From: Agrypnia vestita
Lineage: Eukaryota > Arthropoda > Insecta > Trichoptera > Phryganeidae
NCBI GenBank assembly: GCA_016648135.1
Contig: JADDOH010005014.1
Span: 44,649-108,648, forward strand
Direction: 5' to 3'
DNA: 64,000 nt
The translations under genes and the position numbers were made by a program. How positions within the stretch are numbered: position 1 is the stretch's first letter; each line of letters opens with the position of its first letter. Below the pieces are notes generated by a model. The model worked only from the letters and a program-made list of their open reading frames with translations. It searched no databases and was not told the origin of the DNA. Positions 42,201 to 57,200 of the stretch are shown one piece after another.

Positions 42201-45200
42201 AACTTGTTAATATATAATATATTTTTATTAACTACTAAAAAAAACTTGACAATATCAACATTGATTTCTTTGATATTTTTTAAAAATATTTTCTGACAAT
42301 ATTTAACGCGCCGTCATTATTTTTTGACATGAAAAAGTTATAAATATTTTCATTAGATTTTTTTGTATACATTTGTTATGTCCTCAAAATAAGCATCTAC
42401 GGAGAGGCTAACATGAATAATTTAAGATCAAATAAGACGGAGAGAGAGATAAAGGCGGCTTAAGCGCCCTTTGACTTACGAGGGCCTGAAAATTACCCAT
42501 TACCACAAAAATAAGAGCACTTCCACGTTTGTTGGGCCTTTCGTTGCGCGGGGATGGCCCCTCGGGAGGCTGCGCGGGGAGGCTAACAGGGAAACTTAAA
42601 TAACAAAGGTAACCAGTGAGGCAGTACTCGCATATTGCGGCAGCGGTCTAATAAAAGTGGAAACGCATGTTGTATTTTTATAACAACTTTCGCAAATTGC
42701 TAATTTAGCAACCTTTTGCAATATCCGAAACCTTTATGTTTCCGAAATTGAATGTGAATATTATATGGGTAACGATAAACTATAAGCTTACTGCATATAT
42801 ACGAGTACACATTGTATAAGTTTAACATATTAATATATTATTTGAAATAAAAATGGAGATGTGTACTATACACTGCGCAATATGAGTCGCTGGGTATCAA
42901 AATATACCCAACCATTACATTTATTTTAACATTTGAATGTAAAAATATTCTCGAAGCACATTCCTACATTTTAAATAAAGCTTGACTACAATAAAAAGTA
43001 TCAATCTGAAGTTGTTGCTTTTCAAAAATTAGCTTAAGTTTCAAATCATACCTATATCCAAATTCATTAACAATTTTAAACTTTTAAATTATGAAGTAGG
43101 TACTTTATTTCTCTACATCCCTGAAAATACAAATAATATATTTATTTTCTTGCATTTCATAATCGTCCTTAACCTTAATTGGTTTCAAAATGTATTAATA
43201 CAAGTACATTATGAATGTTAAAATTTCTATTCTACATCGTGTTATTTAAATGTTTGATTTTAAATTTATTTTTTGATTAGTTTATATTTCATATAATACA
43301 TGTAATAAATAATACGTATAACACTTTTTTTGCAATTTGTAAAAATAATAATTCGTAGCGTTAGATTGTTATCACGGCGTATAAATTCGTTTTATCTCAA
43401 GGATTCGGATCGACTGATTAGCAGTAGTATTTGGAAGGAGAATGGAAGGGAGCACAGAAATTTTACGGCTCAAGTCATATATAAGTCCCAAACACCTACA
43501 ATCATATTGTAGATCAGTACACCAGAAACATTATTTTCAAATTACTGAAATAGTTTTTTTTTTTTTATAAAAATCATATCCATAAATTCGCAAAACAAGT
43601 TAAAGTACCAGTGTAAGACAAAACTGTGGATGTTTTAAATTCTATTTTAGTGAGATTTTATGCTATTGTTATTTTTAAGTCATATTTTCAAAGTTGAACC
43701 TCGAATTAGTCGGATCCAGGTTTTATTTTAGGTTTGTTCATCATCATCATCAGGTTTTATTTTAGATAATGAAAAATGATTTGTTAAATTCCGACTATTG
43801 AATTGTGCAGTGAAGAGGGACTCTCCACATACCCGTGGCCATATTATGAGCAATATTGGCCCTACATTTTTGCCACCCGATTCGGAATTTTCAAAATCTA
43901 AACTGATCATCCTCCCTGCGCCACTATGTCATATGAGTGCAAGCGGCGTGTGGAAGCGTCCACACAAAACCGCTTCATTGCCTCCTAGATGCAAGGATGA
44001 GGATCACAAAAACATGTATACATGGAATGAAACGGAACTGAATTGTGCATTCAGAATTTAGTTTTAATGTTAATTAAAATGACTATACTTTTATTAAGTC
44101 GCGTGATAAATATATTACAAAGGTTCGGAACGTTCAGTAGACGCCAGCATAGCCCCTTCTTCATACGCAAGCATCCATTTGAATCAATGTTATGATCTGT
44201 GGCTCAGCGTGACATGGCACTAATTGCTTAAACCGTCGGTAAGTACCCTCTGCCACTAATTCACGCAGAACTTGAGCTTGATGGGCCGTTGATTACGTAG
44301 CCTATTCATTCGTCGGGTTAATTGCTTAATTGCTTTATATAAAATAATATTTGTATACTTTATTTAATTTCCTACCATTTTTATTTTTTTAATAGTTACT
44401 GAAAAAAGGTGCTGTCATTAAAAAAATAATAATAATGTTTGTTCTAAATCACTTGTGGTCGATCGGCGAATTAAACCACCAGTTCAATGAATTTTTTCAA
44501 TTATTTTACATTGAGGTCATTTTCCCGTACATTTCAACATAATTTTAATTATTTTTATACGCATGGTAGTTACTATTTTTATTTAGTTTTGTTTAGCTGT
44601 TTATTGAAAATTATTTATATTATTATAGATTATTTTTATTTTTACAATATTTTGTATGATCTTTGGTAGGTTGTCAAAGATTTTGAGTCCTCTGTACACT
44701 AAAAAAATATATGAAGTTTGTATATTATGTTTGAAAATGCTTTTTTAGTTTCTATTTGTTATTTAAGTATTTGGGCAAAAATCCATGTGTAATTTTAAAT
44801 ATTTGTATCTTCTTTTCTTTTTCCATGCATTGTCCCAACTCGTTGCCAAGATGGGCTGCTTGGGTCGGCTCTTCTAGTTCTCAGACTCTACCTTCTTCGG
44901 TCTTGAGTATCTCTTTCCAGGCCGTTTGTATTATTTTGGAGCATTAAGTCATCCAGGAGTTCTTCAGTCTAATAAAATATATAAAATTCGTCTCTGTTTG
45001 ACTTCTAGAATTTATCTCAATTAAAATATGTATATAAAATTAATATATCTTTATATCAATATAACACACAGTTTTATAATTTTCAGTGAACAGAGTTGCT
45101 ATTTTACACAGACCTTTAATGCAGGGAACAGTCGATTCATTATAGTAAGGAACGATTAATCAATTCCATTAAGAGATTTCAAACGGTTGTTACGGGTTTA

Positions 45201-48200
45201 CGGTACTAATCCTATTTGAGGAAATGTTTCCTGGCGGAAGTGATTTGAAATCTGCATCTGTTGCATGCTCAGATATTTGACTTTCTGTTAATTAACACGA
45301 AACACTGGCTGCCGCTTGCATAGTGTAAGGATAGCACAAGATGCACTGATTGAGAATTAATGAAGCAATTCGCTCAGTGTTCGCACAAATTTGAGTATTC
45401 TAGTTCAATACAATGAACTGAAGATTTGCACTACAAGTTTACCTGAACAATTCTTAACCTAACTTATTGTATAGTATTGGTTATATCATTTTGACGTTCT
45501 TTAAATCTAGCATTTTTACAAAGCAAAACAAAACGTGGAAATTAGAATATTCGTAAGGAATATTTTAAGGAATATTGTCAACCAGTCCTGTTTTATAAAT
45601 ATTTAAATAGTGTTATTTAATATCCCAGCATATTAAATAAACATTACATTTTATGATGATTTGCAAGTTATATAAAATTTTTTACACAATTCTGTTTTAA
45701 TTTTTTTAAATTTTATTGTTTTATTTACACAAACCCCTCGGTGTGAGAAGCCAGTAAAGGGAGCGCAATTGGCATTGGCCTAAAACTAATAAAAGAAGAA
45801 TGAAAGAGGTCCCTTAGGCACATTTGTGAACATCTATTTACGATAGAGTGAATGTTTATCAAATTAGGAGTAAATAAAGAGCCGTATGTAGCAAAGTCTA
45901 TGAAAGGGTCGATGAGACGGTTTGGTCTTGTGAAAGGTATGAACGATGAGAGGATGGAAAAATATATGAGGGAGTGTAGAAGGCAACAGAAACAGAGAGT
46001 GACGTTCTATACCCATCCCTGCGGAAAAATTATTGATCGATTTGGAGTTAATACTTTAGAGATAATTCATGATGACCATTCAATGAATTTAATTTGTAAT
46101 TTGTGTCGAAGAAATATTCTGGAACTCAAAATTTGAGTAGTGAAATATAAAATATTGTCATGATATCATGACGGTGAGAGACAAATCAAACTAATCAATG
46201 AAAGTTTTTATTTATCACCAAATTCTTTGGATACTCAAATTGAGTTTGGAAAACTTAACGATAGTTTTCTTGGATATTCGCACTTATTCACTATCAAATA
46301 CTCGATAGTTACTCTCTTATTTTATTGTCGCTGGTTGTTTATTTATCTCGCTACTGGTTTTATGAATGGATGAATATCTTATATATTTCTATGAATTGCT
46401 TCTGAGTAATCGCTGAAGTGTCACGATAATTGTTCGTCTACATTTTATATACATTTTCAGGTTTCCAGACGTTTCGCGAATCTTCGCGAAAGTTTTCTGT
46501 TCTAAACCTTTCCAGCAATTTTCAATTAACTGTAAAATGTCCTGATTGTTGAGAAATCTTCGGTTAATTATGCTCATTTCCATCTGTTTCTACTTTCTCA
46601 GAAAAATTAAATTAAACTTTATTAGAGAAAACATAGATTCTGATTTCCATCGATTTTAATGCAAAATAAAGTTTTGAAATATATTCATTTACAATAAATT
46701 ATAGTAGTCTCATAGAAACGAAGCTATATCTTATTTGGGAAAGAAGATATGGTAGTTTTTTTGGGTGTTCATATGGCTTACGATCTATCACAAGGCTGGC
46801 TTAAGTGATCATTTTCCATAATGTTACATTCAACAATTCCACCCATGACAGACTATCTATCATCTATCAGACACATCTATCAACTTTTCTAATGTTGTGT
46901 ATAACTTAACTTTGGACACCTTGTTCCATATGTGAGTTGTATTTTTATTACTGCCCTACGTGGATCGAATATTATTAATTCAAAATATTATGAATATATT
47001 GATTTTCTTTAAACATTTTTTCTGTTTCTGTAAATAGAAAAGTTATAAAAATAATTAGTTTAAAGTCATTATTTACTCACAAGTTAGAAAAAAAATTGAC
47101 CTACTAATTAAAGCAATTTACAAAATATATTTGCAAGTGTCGGAAATCGGGTTACAATAAGTGTAATTTTCTCGCACACAGTCAACGGTGAGAAATGTCT
47201 TAATTGCGAGAGTTTTTACTTCGCACCTGAACACCCCCAAGGCAGGGTCGGTTGTCCCATCAGGGCCCGAGTGCCGCCCGGACTGCCGCCCGCATACAGA
47301 TGAGCGCCGGGCCGTACGTGACCCGATCCGACATGCGCGGGCTGCCGCCCCAAAGTGGGCAATAAGACCAACCCTGCATCGGGAGTGAGCGTATTTTGAC
47401 GTGTGATTATTGTGTGTGCGTGCGTGCGAGGGAGAGATATGTTCCTCGTAACGCGTCTGGAAGACTTCCCTTATGGCTGGTCGTACACGTTATTTCTTGG
47501 CGTCTTGGTGGGTCGAAGCAATCCTATATCGTTTTCATTTATACGTGCCATTAAAAAAAATGCGTTACTTGTCTCATTCGCATGTACAACCCTTGCAATC
47601 AAACATCTTTTTATGGTTCGAAATAAATTCATATATTTATACAAAAGTGTTCAATTTTACATTGTAATCGATGATGCTTAAAATAATTTATGCGCTGTCC
47701 ATACCCCTGATAATGTCTCTTGGAACAATACTATTTGAAACATCGAAAACGGTCTACAGAAATGTAAACCCTTCGAGAAGCTTCTACGAACAGTCGAGAC
47801 CTTCTCTTAAACACTATAACCATAACTCCAGCATTGTCGGGTATAAATATGGATCTAGGACGCAGCGCGGGAGTTGTGTTTGACAGTTTGATTCAGTGAG
47901 AAGTACGCCTGAGCCACGAGACGACGCCCAGGGAGGCCAGTCGTGAATTGCTAAGCGACAGATATCGAGCGAAGTACCTAACTGGCATTGAAAATTAGCG
48001 ATAAATACTGCGTACGCGAACGGAATATTCTCGCAAGTGATAAATACCTGTTACGAGCGCTAAATAAAGTGTTCATAAACGAGTAATATATTGCGATACG
48101 GTATAGATTAAAGATTAGCATTAAGTTTAATTCATGTCAATTGACATTGTACATTGAGCAATTAATTAATTACTAATTAACAAGTCGCTAATTAATTTCA

Positions 48201-51200
48201 AATGTTTTCATTCATTTCTCCCTAGTCACGACACGTGACAATACGTTTATACAAAAGTGAATTTGATTTTTTTGGATAAAATTCCTTTGTGATTCAAACG
48301 CCGATCTTTGTTGATAGAAACTCGGTGACTGGAATACATAAGCTTGACAATAATTATTTACTTTACTTTAATTAATTTATTAATTTACGGGTCTGTAATC
48401 CACGATTTATTTAAAAATGTATGACTATTTTCTTGTGCTTACATGAAAAATAAAAGTTCTTATCCATATATAGCTATCAGCTGTGTCAGTGTACTGTACA
48501 GTTTATTTCTTCAGTTCTACAACAGCAACCTCGATGACAGTAATTTACTAAAACGAAGTAACAAGCGTTTCTTGATTCTATTCTTATATATTTTTTTTAT
48601 TGATACGAATGCTAATTATTATATCAAATTCCGAAAGATAATCTGCAGTCGGTCCAAAATTATTTTATTTTTATGAATATTTGAATTGTTTATTTATTTA
48701 TGAGCATTGCGTAGACAGAATTTTGTAAAACTGAGGGCTATATAAGCAAAGGCAGCAATATCCAAAAAAATAAAAATAATATTTTGAATGCAGTCACTAA
48801 GGATTACTAATTTATAATGTACCGATTTCGATATTCTAAAGGAAATATAGCTCTGTACCTTCAAAATTCATGTACGTATACGCATCCTCGCATTGTAAAA
48901 AGCAAAGAAAGTAACATCCTCTTCAACCAATCAACCCCCAAGTATGTGTTACGTGACAAAACGGCAGCTTCATACTAAAGTGAGAGTTGATGTTGATTTT
49001 AGACTGAAACATTACAGCAATGACAGCAATATCCATTTATGTTAATAGCAAAAGCAGCATTGTCCAAAATTTGGTAGCAAGCACAGCAATAACCATATTT
49101 AAATTTAATTAGTTATTATTACACTATATAAAAAGGCAACTGAAAGACAAATTTAGATAAAATATATTCCAAGGAAATTTTAATAGCTTCTGACATAAAT
49201 ATAAAAACAGGTTTTTTGTATTTATTTCAGAAACACCTCAGTGAGATGTTACCTACTGCCTTTGCTTTTATATCCCTCAAAACCTATATTGCTAAAATCT
49301 CAAGAAGGTGCCCAATAGTATTATGAAGTATGGGATACCTCTTGTTGGCATCTGTAAATGAAGTCTGTGGGTATTATAAACTAAGAACTCTGGGTTCTTA
49401 GTTCATATGAACTCAAAACTGACCGAGTTTGTTTTGACACCTTAAGCAAATACAACCACAAACCGCAAACGACCCAGCCCTAACATAATTTTGACGGTAT
49501 GCTTTGTATATTTAATATGGCAACCGTGTTTCCTGTGACTTGGGATTGCGAACATCCATTTAGTACTTTAAGGTGTAAATGACATTAAATCTTAAATTGT
49601 AACGTTCATTATAAAATTACGAAATTATTGAAAAAATATCGCCGGTCTCTGCGTATGTATATTGTTGAATCTGCCAAAATTCCTTTTTTGTTCTCCGATC
49701 TTAAATTTTCCAATTAACTCTATGTTTTCAAACAATGTTAAGAAAATTGTTTCAAACAAAGCATACATCAAAGGAAAATAAGTTTTTTTACATTATCCGA
49801 AAAAATCGGATGATTTTGTTATTGAAACGAAAATAGAATTTTCGCATATTCAACAGATATCAGTTTTTGAATTGACTGACTTAAATTATAAGATATATGA
49901 GGAGTTTTATAACTTTATTTAATCAATAGGTTGAACACATTGCCTGTGATATTCTGGTGATGGTGAACGTAAGAACAAAGAGGAAGAGAACGTTCTCTGA
50001 CTCTCCACCACCCACTCGCTTACGAAAGAAAACCTTTTATGAATTTGCAAGATATAAAAAAACCACGTTTAATATAAACAAAAAAATTATTCATATTATC
50101 TGTTTATTTATCTAACACTCACATAGAATTTTTTTTTTAATTTTTATAATTATTGAAAATAGTTTTAACTTTTAAAATAATTTCACGGTTAATTCTTGAT
50201 TTTATGGTTCGCGCGATCGGTCGTTTGTTCCGGAGCAATCCTGACTACGATGAAATGCGGGGCAAGCGAGTAGACATCGCACCAGTAGTCTTATTGGAAC
50301 GGGTATCAGAACAACGAGCAACAAAAAAAGATGGAGGTAATCGTTTTCAAGTGTCAGGGATAACAACAGATCACCGAGATGAAAAAACTGACTAACTAAA
50401 ATTTCATTTTTAAGTCGTTGTTAAGTTTGTAAGTATTTTACTACGAAAGAAACGTACGAAAGTATAAAACAAAAATAAAAGGTACATTTTTGATGAGGCA
50501 GTTCAATAATCTTTATTTATATGATGTAATATGTCTCTTTGCATTGAAATAAATATATTTGCTTTTCGTCTAATAATTTAGATACTGTAACGCCAACATA
50601 ATTTATTCTCTAATAATTCCATAGTTATCTACCTTTGTTTGGCAGATAAGGTACTTGTTTATTGCAAAGAGCGCTCAGAGATGGCGCCAGCCATAGTTTA
50701 ACAAACCCACACGAAAGGTGGCTGTCATTATACTCAGTACCCCAAGGATTCAGCCCAGTTATACTAAGAGATGGCGCCTCTTTTGCTGGCAAACTATCAA
50801 TGGAATATGACCAAAAATATTTAAGCACTACAGAATACAAATCCTTTGGTATGTTCTGCGATGTTGTGAACACAGTACCTATACAGACATTGCATTAAGG
50901 TCTCAACCGATCTTAAGTCCGAGCCTTTGGCCTTCGCTAGCTGGCTTACATAACGTCATTAATAGAGGATCTAGTCTGGGGACCCGGTAAAGGAAAGATA
51001 TTGATATTTGAAAGAAAGAAAACTGCCGAAACAAATTTATTTGTCTATTCCTAGCGTGATAACATAAATACAATTGAATGTCTTTAAATTGAGCCAGTTT
51101 CTTAAGAAGACTCTAAAATTTTGAGTTTGTAGGTGATCAAAGTCTAATTTTTGCACAGTTAAATAAGTTTTTCAAATCATTGCTCAAAACTCTATTTTGA

Positions 51201-54200
51201 GCTGAAAATAGTCGCGTTGATGTACCTATATATTCCACACAGAATAAACTGTGAAACTATCTCGTTGCCAAAGCGCAACATTTGTGAGTTTTCGCTGCTT
51301 CAGACAAACAGATTTTTCGGTTTTATTTTAAAGATTTGTAATATTTTATTGACTTCATCAACTATCGTATCCATTATTTTGCAATTAATATTTAAAAATA
51401 CATCAGGTGATATGAACTCATATTTATTATCTGTGTATGGATTCCCTAAAGGAAAATAATGACAAGGATTCAAATAATGAATACTCACTTTGCGTCACTT
51501 GGCGTATTTTTATATTTCGTCAATCGTATATTCATACCCATTCAAGCTTTGTGATTATTTCAATTTTTCCGGTTGGGTTTGAACAATTTTAACGACCCCG
51601 CTTCAGTATTCAGTTTGTTTCCGGTTCAGTGGTTGACATCAAACTAACTTATTGGGCATAACATTTTCGTAAACACGAATTTTAGCCGCAATCGATAATT
51701 CCCAACGAGAGATAGTATTTGTGGGTACATATTGGATTATTTTTTTACGTGCAAACTTTTTTATCGTTTTAAAAGTAGAATGAAAATGTTTTTTTTTTAA
51801 TTTAGACAATTCTTTTTTCATAAAACGTATACATTTAATTAATCAAAGTATTGACCATTTTTACTCCCTTTATATTAACTCGTGGCGTCTGCTTGTCTTC
51901 TTGTCTGACGAAGAAACTTTGGATCCATTTTTCACCCCTTTCCCGTGATCCAATCGAGCTGAAACTTTGCAAGCAGACTCGTGGTGACGATTAAGAATAT
52001 CTATCAAAATTTCGTTAAAAAATTAATAAATTTTTGGATTTTTCAAAATTTGAATTTTTTTTCATACAACTTATTGTCTGCATCTGGTAGACGCGAAACC
52101 TGATTATAGTATAATTTTGGATTATAATTTTTTATTACTCCCTTTCGTAGCGTCGCCCGACCGAAGCCCAATGCGTAGGTTAAGCGAAAAAAAAATGTTT
52201 CAACTAGTAAATGAGAAAGGGAGTATAATGAAAACTTGGTTTTTATGGGTTACTTTTTTATCGATATACTTTTACCATTTTAGTGGAGGTTTATTGATGC
52301 ATTTGCTGTAGAAATCCTGGTTACGGGATTGATAAATTCTCTAAAACCTTCTTATCGGAGTAAAAATTTTTCCCTTGTAAAAAGTTCTGAAAATCATTAG
52401 GTGCAAGGTCTGGCGAGTAAGGTGGGTGACGGAAAGTTTCCAGTCAAATCATCTCTCATTTAAAGATGGCCCATTTTGCAGTGTGTTGTCTTTGAACTTT
52501 ACCAATTGACAAGTCTCAATTGTTTGAGAGCGAGCTTGTCGACCATCGTTTTCAATTCTTGGTAATATAGCTCTGCAGTAATTATTATGCCAGATATCAT
52601 GAAACTAACTAACAAATAATGAATTATGCTGGTACAAGTCCACCATATAGTCACGATCAGTTTTTTTTTTACTCAATTTGCGTTTGAGACACTTTGGCTG
52701 CCTCCCTTGGGTTCAATCATTATGACTAAGGTTCTCAATTATTATACATAATTCACTCTTTATGTAAAAACCCGATTCAGAATTCCCTCATTTTTGCGCC
52801 GACTCAAAAAATTGAGGCAACACTCGACGCGACTTTGCTGTTTTTCTTCAGTACGTAAGTTTATATGGTACCCACTTTGCGAGCTTCTTTATTTTCCCAA
52901 TTTGACGCAAATAAATCAATTTTACCTTTTCACTTACGTGAAGGTCATTTCTAATTCTGATGTAGTTTTAGATGACTTAGATTCCAATATAACTTAGTAA
53001 TTATTGACTGTAGTCTCTGATCAGCCATAAGGCTTATTTTTGAGGTCGAAATTTCCATAACGGAAACGATCAAACCAAAACCGCAAAAATGGCTGATTCC
53101 AATACTTTTGAATTGTGAAAAAAAATTATGATCTTGTAAAATTTGAAACAGTATTGTCGTACAGTCACATTCGCACTTAAAATACTAGTTTGAAATGAAA
53201 TTTGTATATTTTTAAAAGGCAACGTCGCAAACAATACGCGTTTTGTATAAAATGTGTTTTATTTGCTACGGTGCTTAATTTAGCAAGAATAATACTTTGA
53301 CTGCAGTATTAATAAAAAATATATAAATAAAAATGTGTCATAAATAAATGCGAGGGAGGATAAATTCCCGCTGCGGCCCAACCCCCTTTCCTGAAGAGCG
53401 GGTTTTGTTCATCTCTGTAAATTTTTATGCTTCGTGAGGGCCTGTATAAAAAATGTATATTTCATCAGTTCATCAAAGGCTCGACAAAAATGAGATATCT
53501 CTGTTTTTTTGATAAGATCACGTGATCATCGATTTGAATTTGAAATTGTCAACCGATACATTTTCGAATATTCAAATAAGCAAATACATTTCCCTTTGAT
53601 AACGTTTCGCAAATTAATATGATGTAAATTGGATTCTACCAAAAAATACTCGAATAGTTTTAAAACAAAAACGGGGCGAGCAATATTCAAGGTCGGGAAA
53701 AATGGATTCGATATTATATAACATCAGCGATAGAAAATAAAATGTTTTTTGTATCGTCGTTAGCCTAGATATACGAAGGTTTTTATTTCTATAGCCTATT
53801 CATCAGAGCAGCGCTATACCAAGGGCTGTAAAACACCAAGAAAATAGTTTTTTTTAGCATCAAAGATACTCAGAATATTGTAAGCTGAAGGATGTTAGGG
53901 GAAATAAACAGTGTAGATGTCAGCATTTTAGGCCGATTACTTTAAATCTCTTACGATCAATAAAAATAATAAAATAAAATCTATTTCAGGATGGCGTATC
54001 TTAATGTAATAATTTTGTTGTCTGTCTGTTTCCGTTTGTCTGCCGAGCCGTAAATGTATAACTTGCTGGAATTAAAACTTTAGCTAATTAGTGTGTGACA
54101 CGCATTCAGCACGCGGCTCAAGCAACATGCAAAGATCAAAATTACATGGTGTTGACATTTTTATATTATTATTTATTTATATTTATTTTTGGGTAAAGAC

Positions 54201-57200
54201 GAATAGTCAATTTAAAAGTGAGGTACAGGAGAAAAGTTAATAGTCCTCCCAAAAGCTTGAGCTACTGGCTCATATTACGGGAAGTATAATATCACATTAA
54301 AATTTAATAACAAAGGTTTAATTAATTATAAAAATCATTGTAATGTATCAGCTGTATAAATAATAAAAAATATGATTTTCTGTTCATATATCTTTAGCTT
54401 CAAAACTCTGCAATTATTATGACCTGTAATTTTTTACAAATGTATGAGTATCATCACTATCAAGAGGTGCATAAAATCTCATTTGTTGAATTGGTCCTTG
54501 GGGATAACCTTTAACCTGAACAAAAAATGATAATTTCTCCCAACTGCCCGGCATTAGAATCTCGCGCGCTTGGCTAATTTTATTTATTTATTCGTCACGT
54601 GCTATGGAGGGTGCTGGGATATCGACACTTAAAGTTTACTCGAAGCGGAGACACGCGTTTCTGTCGGGTCCAAATGGACCCACGATCCATTTTACGTTTT
54701 GTTTATATTAATCATTTTTATATTTTTAGGGCTTTTTAGTTAAAGTGGTGGGATAACTCAGTAACCAAAATATTGTTGCTATGCTGAAAGATGAAAATTG
54801 ATCGGATTTCTTGGGGCCAAATGAGGAATACCAATTAAAATATTTAACTAAACTTTCGTCGTCAACGGCTCAAAGAAGACGTAAAAAGGGAAAACATTAA
54901 TTATGCGACCCTAAAAAAATAATAAATAGCCGCAAAATATATTAAATGTTTGAATTATAGTTGTAAATAGCATTTTGTGAAAAAATGTATTACGTATTTA
55001 TTGCCGTACGTAGAGTAACAACTGATGTTTTATTTTATTTTCCTTAATTTTAATTTTATATGTCTAGACTGTCATTGTTTTATATATTGTTGATACTTAA
55101 AGACGTTTATATGTTTTATGCGGAAGACACGCTCAACCCAATAAAACAGGTTATACCTACTTCGTTTTTTTCTCATTTTTTTCGAATTTTAAGATTGTTT
55201 ACTATAGATTGATATTTAAATATTGAACCCAAAGGATAAAGTTAAAATGAAAAGGTATTTATGCATATTCTAAAATAATATTAATTTAGGTATCTTATAA
55301 AAAGCTTGTTTTATAACATTCCAAAAAATCACACAAATCCTAATATCAATCAATAATAAATGAGAAGGTGATTTATTGTAGGGTCCATCTGGACCCACGA
55401 TTTTATATACGTTTCTCAAAATGACGATTCATTTGATTTGACCTTTACGACCCCAAAGGGTTAAATGCTAGTATAACTTTAATAAAAGCTGCAACAATTG
55501 TAAGCATTTATAATGAATTAGTACGATAATGATGCGCCGGAGATCGGCCCTAATATTAAGCGCAAGTGGGCCAATCAAACAGAGATCAAAGCGAAGCTTC
55601 GAACACGTGGGCGTGGCATGCCGCCTGCGCCCGCATATTCATTCCGTCTTTGACCTTTCAATCGAATAGAAACATTCAAGTTTGACAGTTTAATTTTACT
55701 TGGAACCATAATTATTTCCAAATAATTTCTTTGCGTATTTGTGTTTCCTTTCCTATGAGTGTGTAAATTTCAGTAACAGACTCTTTGTAATATTCCTTAT
55801 TTATTTTTACGTTTTGTCTATCTAACATGCTTTGCCACACGTTACATGGTGCTTAATACACCTCGTTACATGAGCGCCGGATGATTCCCTAGGTAGGGCG
55901 GGAATTCTTTTTTATGCCACTAAATTGGTGATTCCGAGTCTACCATTAACAAACCCTCTAAAGCGGTGTCCCTTTTTGAGGTGTAAAGATCTTCAAATAG
56001 CGGACTAGGGAATTTCAGACATCTTTAGTTTTTCCAAATTTTCTTAAATACTATTTTTTTTTTAAAATTTATTGATTCTTAAAGTACGTGATACAATAAT
56101 TTATATTTCGTAATGTAAAAAAAGCTGTTATACTATATTTATCCCTTAAATGCACCGGTAGTATAATGTATAATTTTATTCAACTGTGCATGATTAAATT
56201 TCGTGATCTTTTTTTCATTTTGAACGGTAATGTTATTCCATATTTTTTTTATTTTATTTATGAAATATATAATACGTATGATTTCTTTTATAAAAATGAT
56301 AGCTAGACAGTTTTAATAATCAAATTATTATTATATGTTATTATACCTCACCACACAGAAGATTATGTATGTGATGAGGTGAATCACTTACAATCATATT
56401 GATGGTGTAATATAATTTAACAAAAATGAGAAAAGTTACTATACTATTTATCTAATACATTGAAAATTTTTGAATGAGCAGCCAAAAAGAGTTAAATACA
56501 ATAACAAAAGCCAACTTTACAATAAATGAGAATCAATTCGGGTTCACCGGGGGAATATGCACTTCTTCATCTCGTTTTTTTTATTTTTCTTAAGAATTCA
56601 AAGGCACTGTATCTATTAATAATTTAATATATAAATAGAAATAACAACACTCAAATTTCTTCTACTTATTCTATCGGTTTTTTTATTACTGCGGATGTCG
56701 TCATGGGTGTCCTTAACAGTTCACCTCCGTCACTCTGCAGTCTGTCATTCTCCTTTGTCCATTTTTCTAATAATATTCATGGCATATGCCCAAGCATAAC
56801 CTTTTAAGGCACTTTGTACAATTTATATATCCGATTTTATACGTATATATCGGTTATCCGAAGAGCAGAAAATATATTCATCGCATACTGTGATAAATTG
56901 GCTTAAATATATTTTTATAACAATGTTATCCATCAGAAAATATAAAATGAATTAATATATAGCGATATACAATATTATATTTCCCTTCTACCTCTTTATG
57001 TAACGTAAATATTAATATTTTGGGAATATGATTTTAAGCTCGTATAATATTATCATAATCGATCTATCAAGCAGAGGTAGCAACAAAATATGGATACACT
57101 TGATTAAAGTAAAACAATAAATATGTTTGTTATTCCAAAAATATTTTTTTGTGTTAACTTTGTTACTCTTTGTTCAAATTTTTGAAATATAATAAATAAG

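Noticed and set aside
43798..44061. 87-codon frame as a coding exon or gene
   Set aside because: No recognisable family and no suitable splice sites joining it to the Dpr frame.
50662..50898. 78-codon frame with two RDGAS repeats
   Set aside because: The repeats come from a duplicated AGAGATGGCGCC word; there is no family match and a similar minus-strand frame overlaps it.
52794..52997. + strand frame of 67 codons
   Set aside because: It is the antisense of the mariner transposase remnant.
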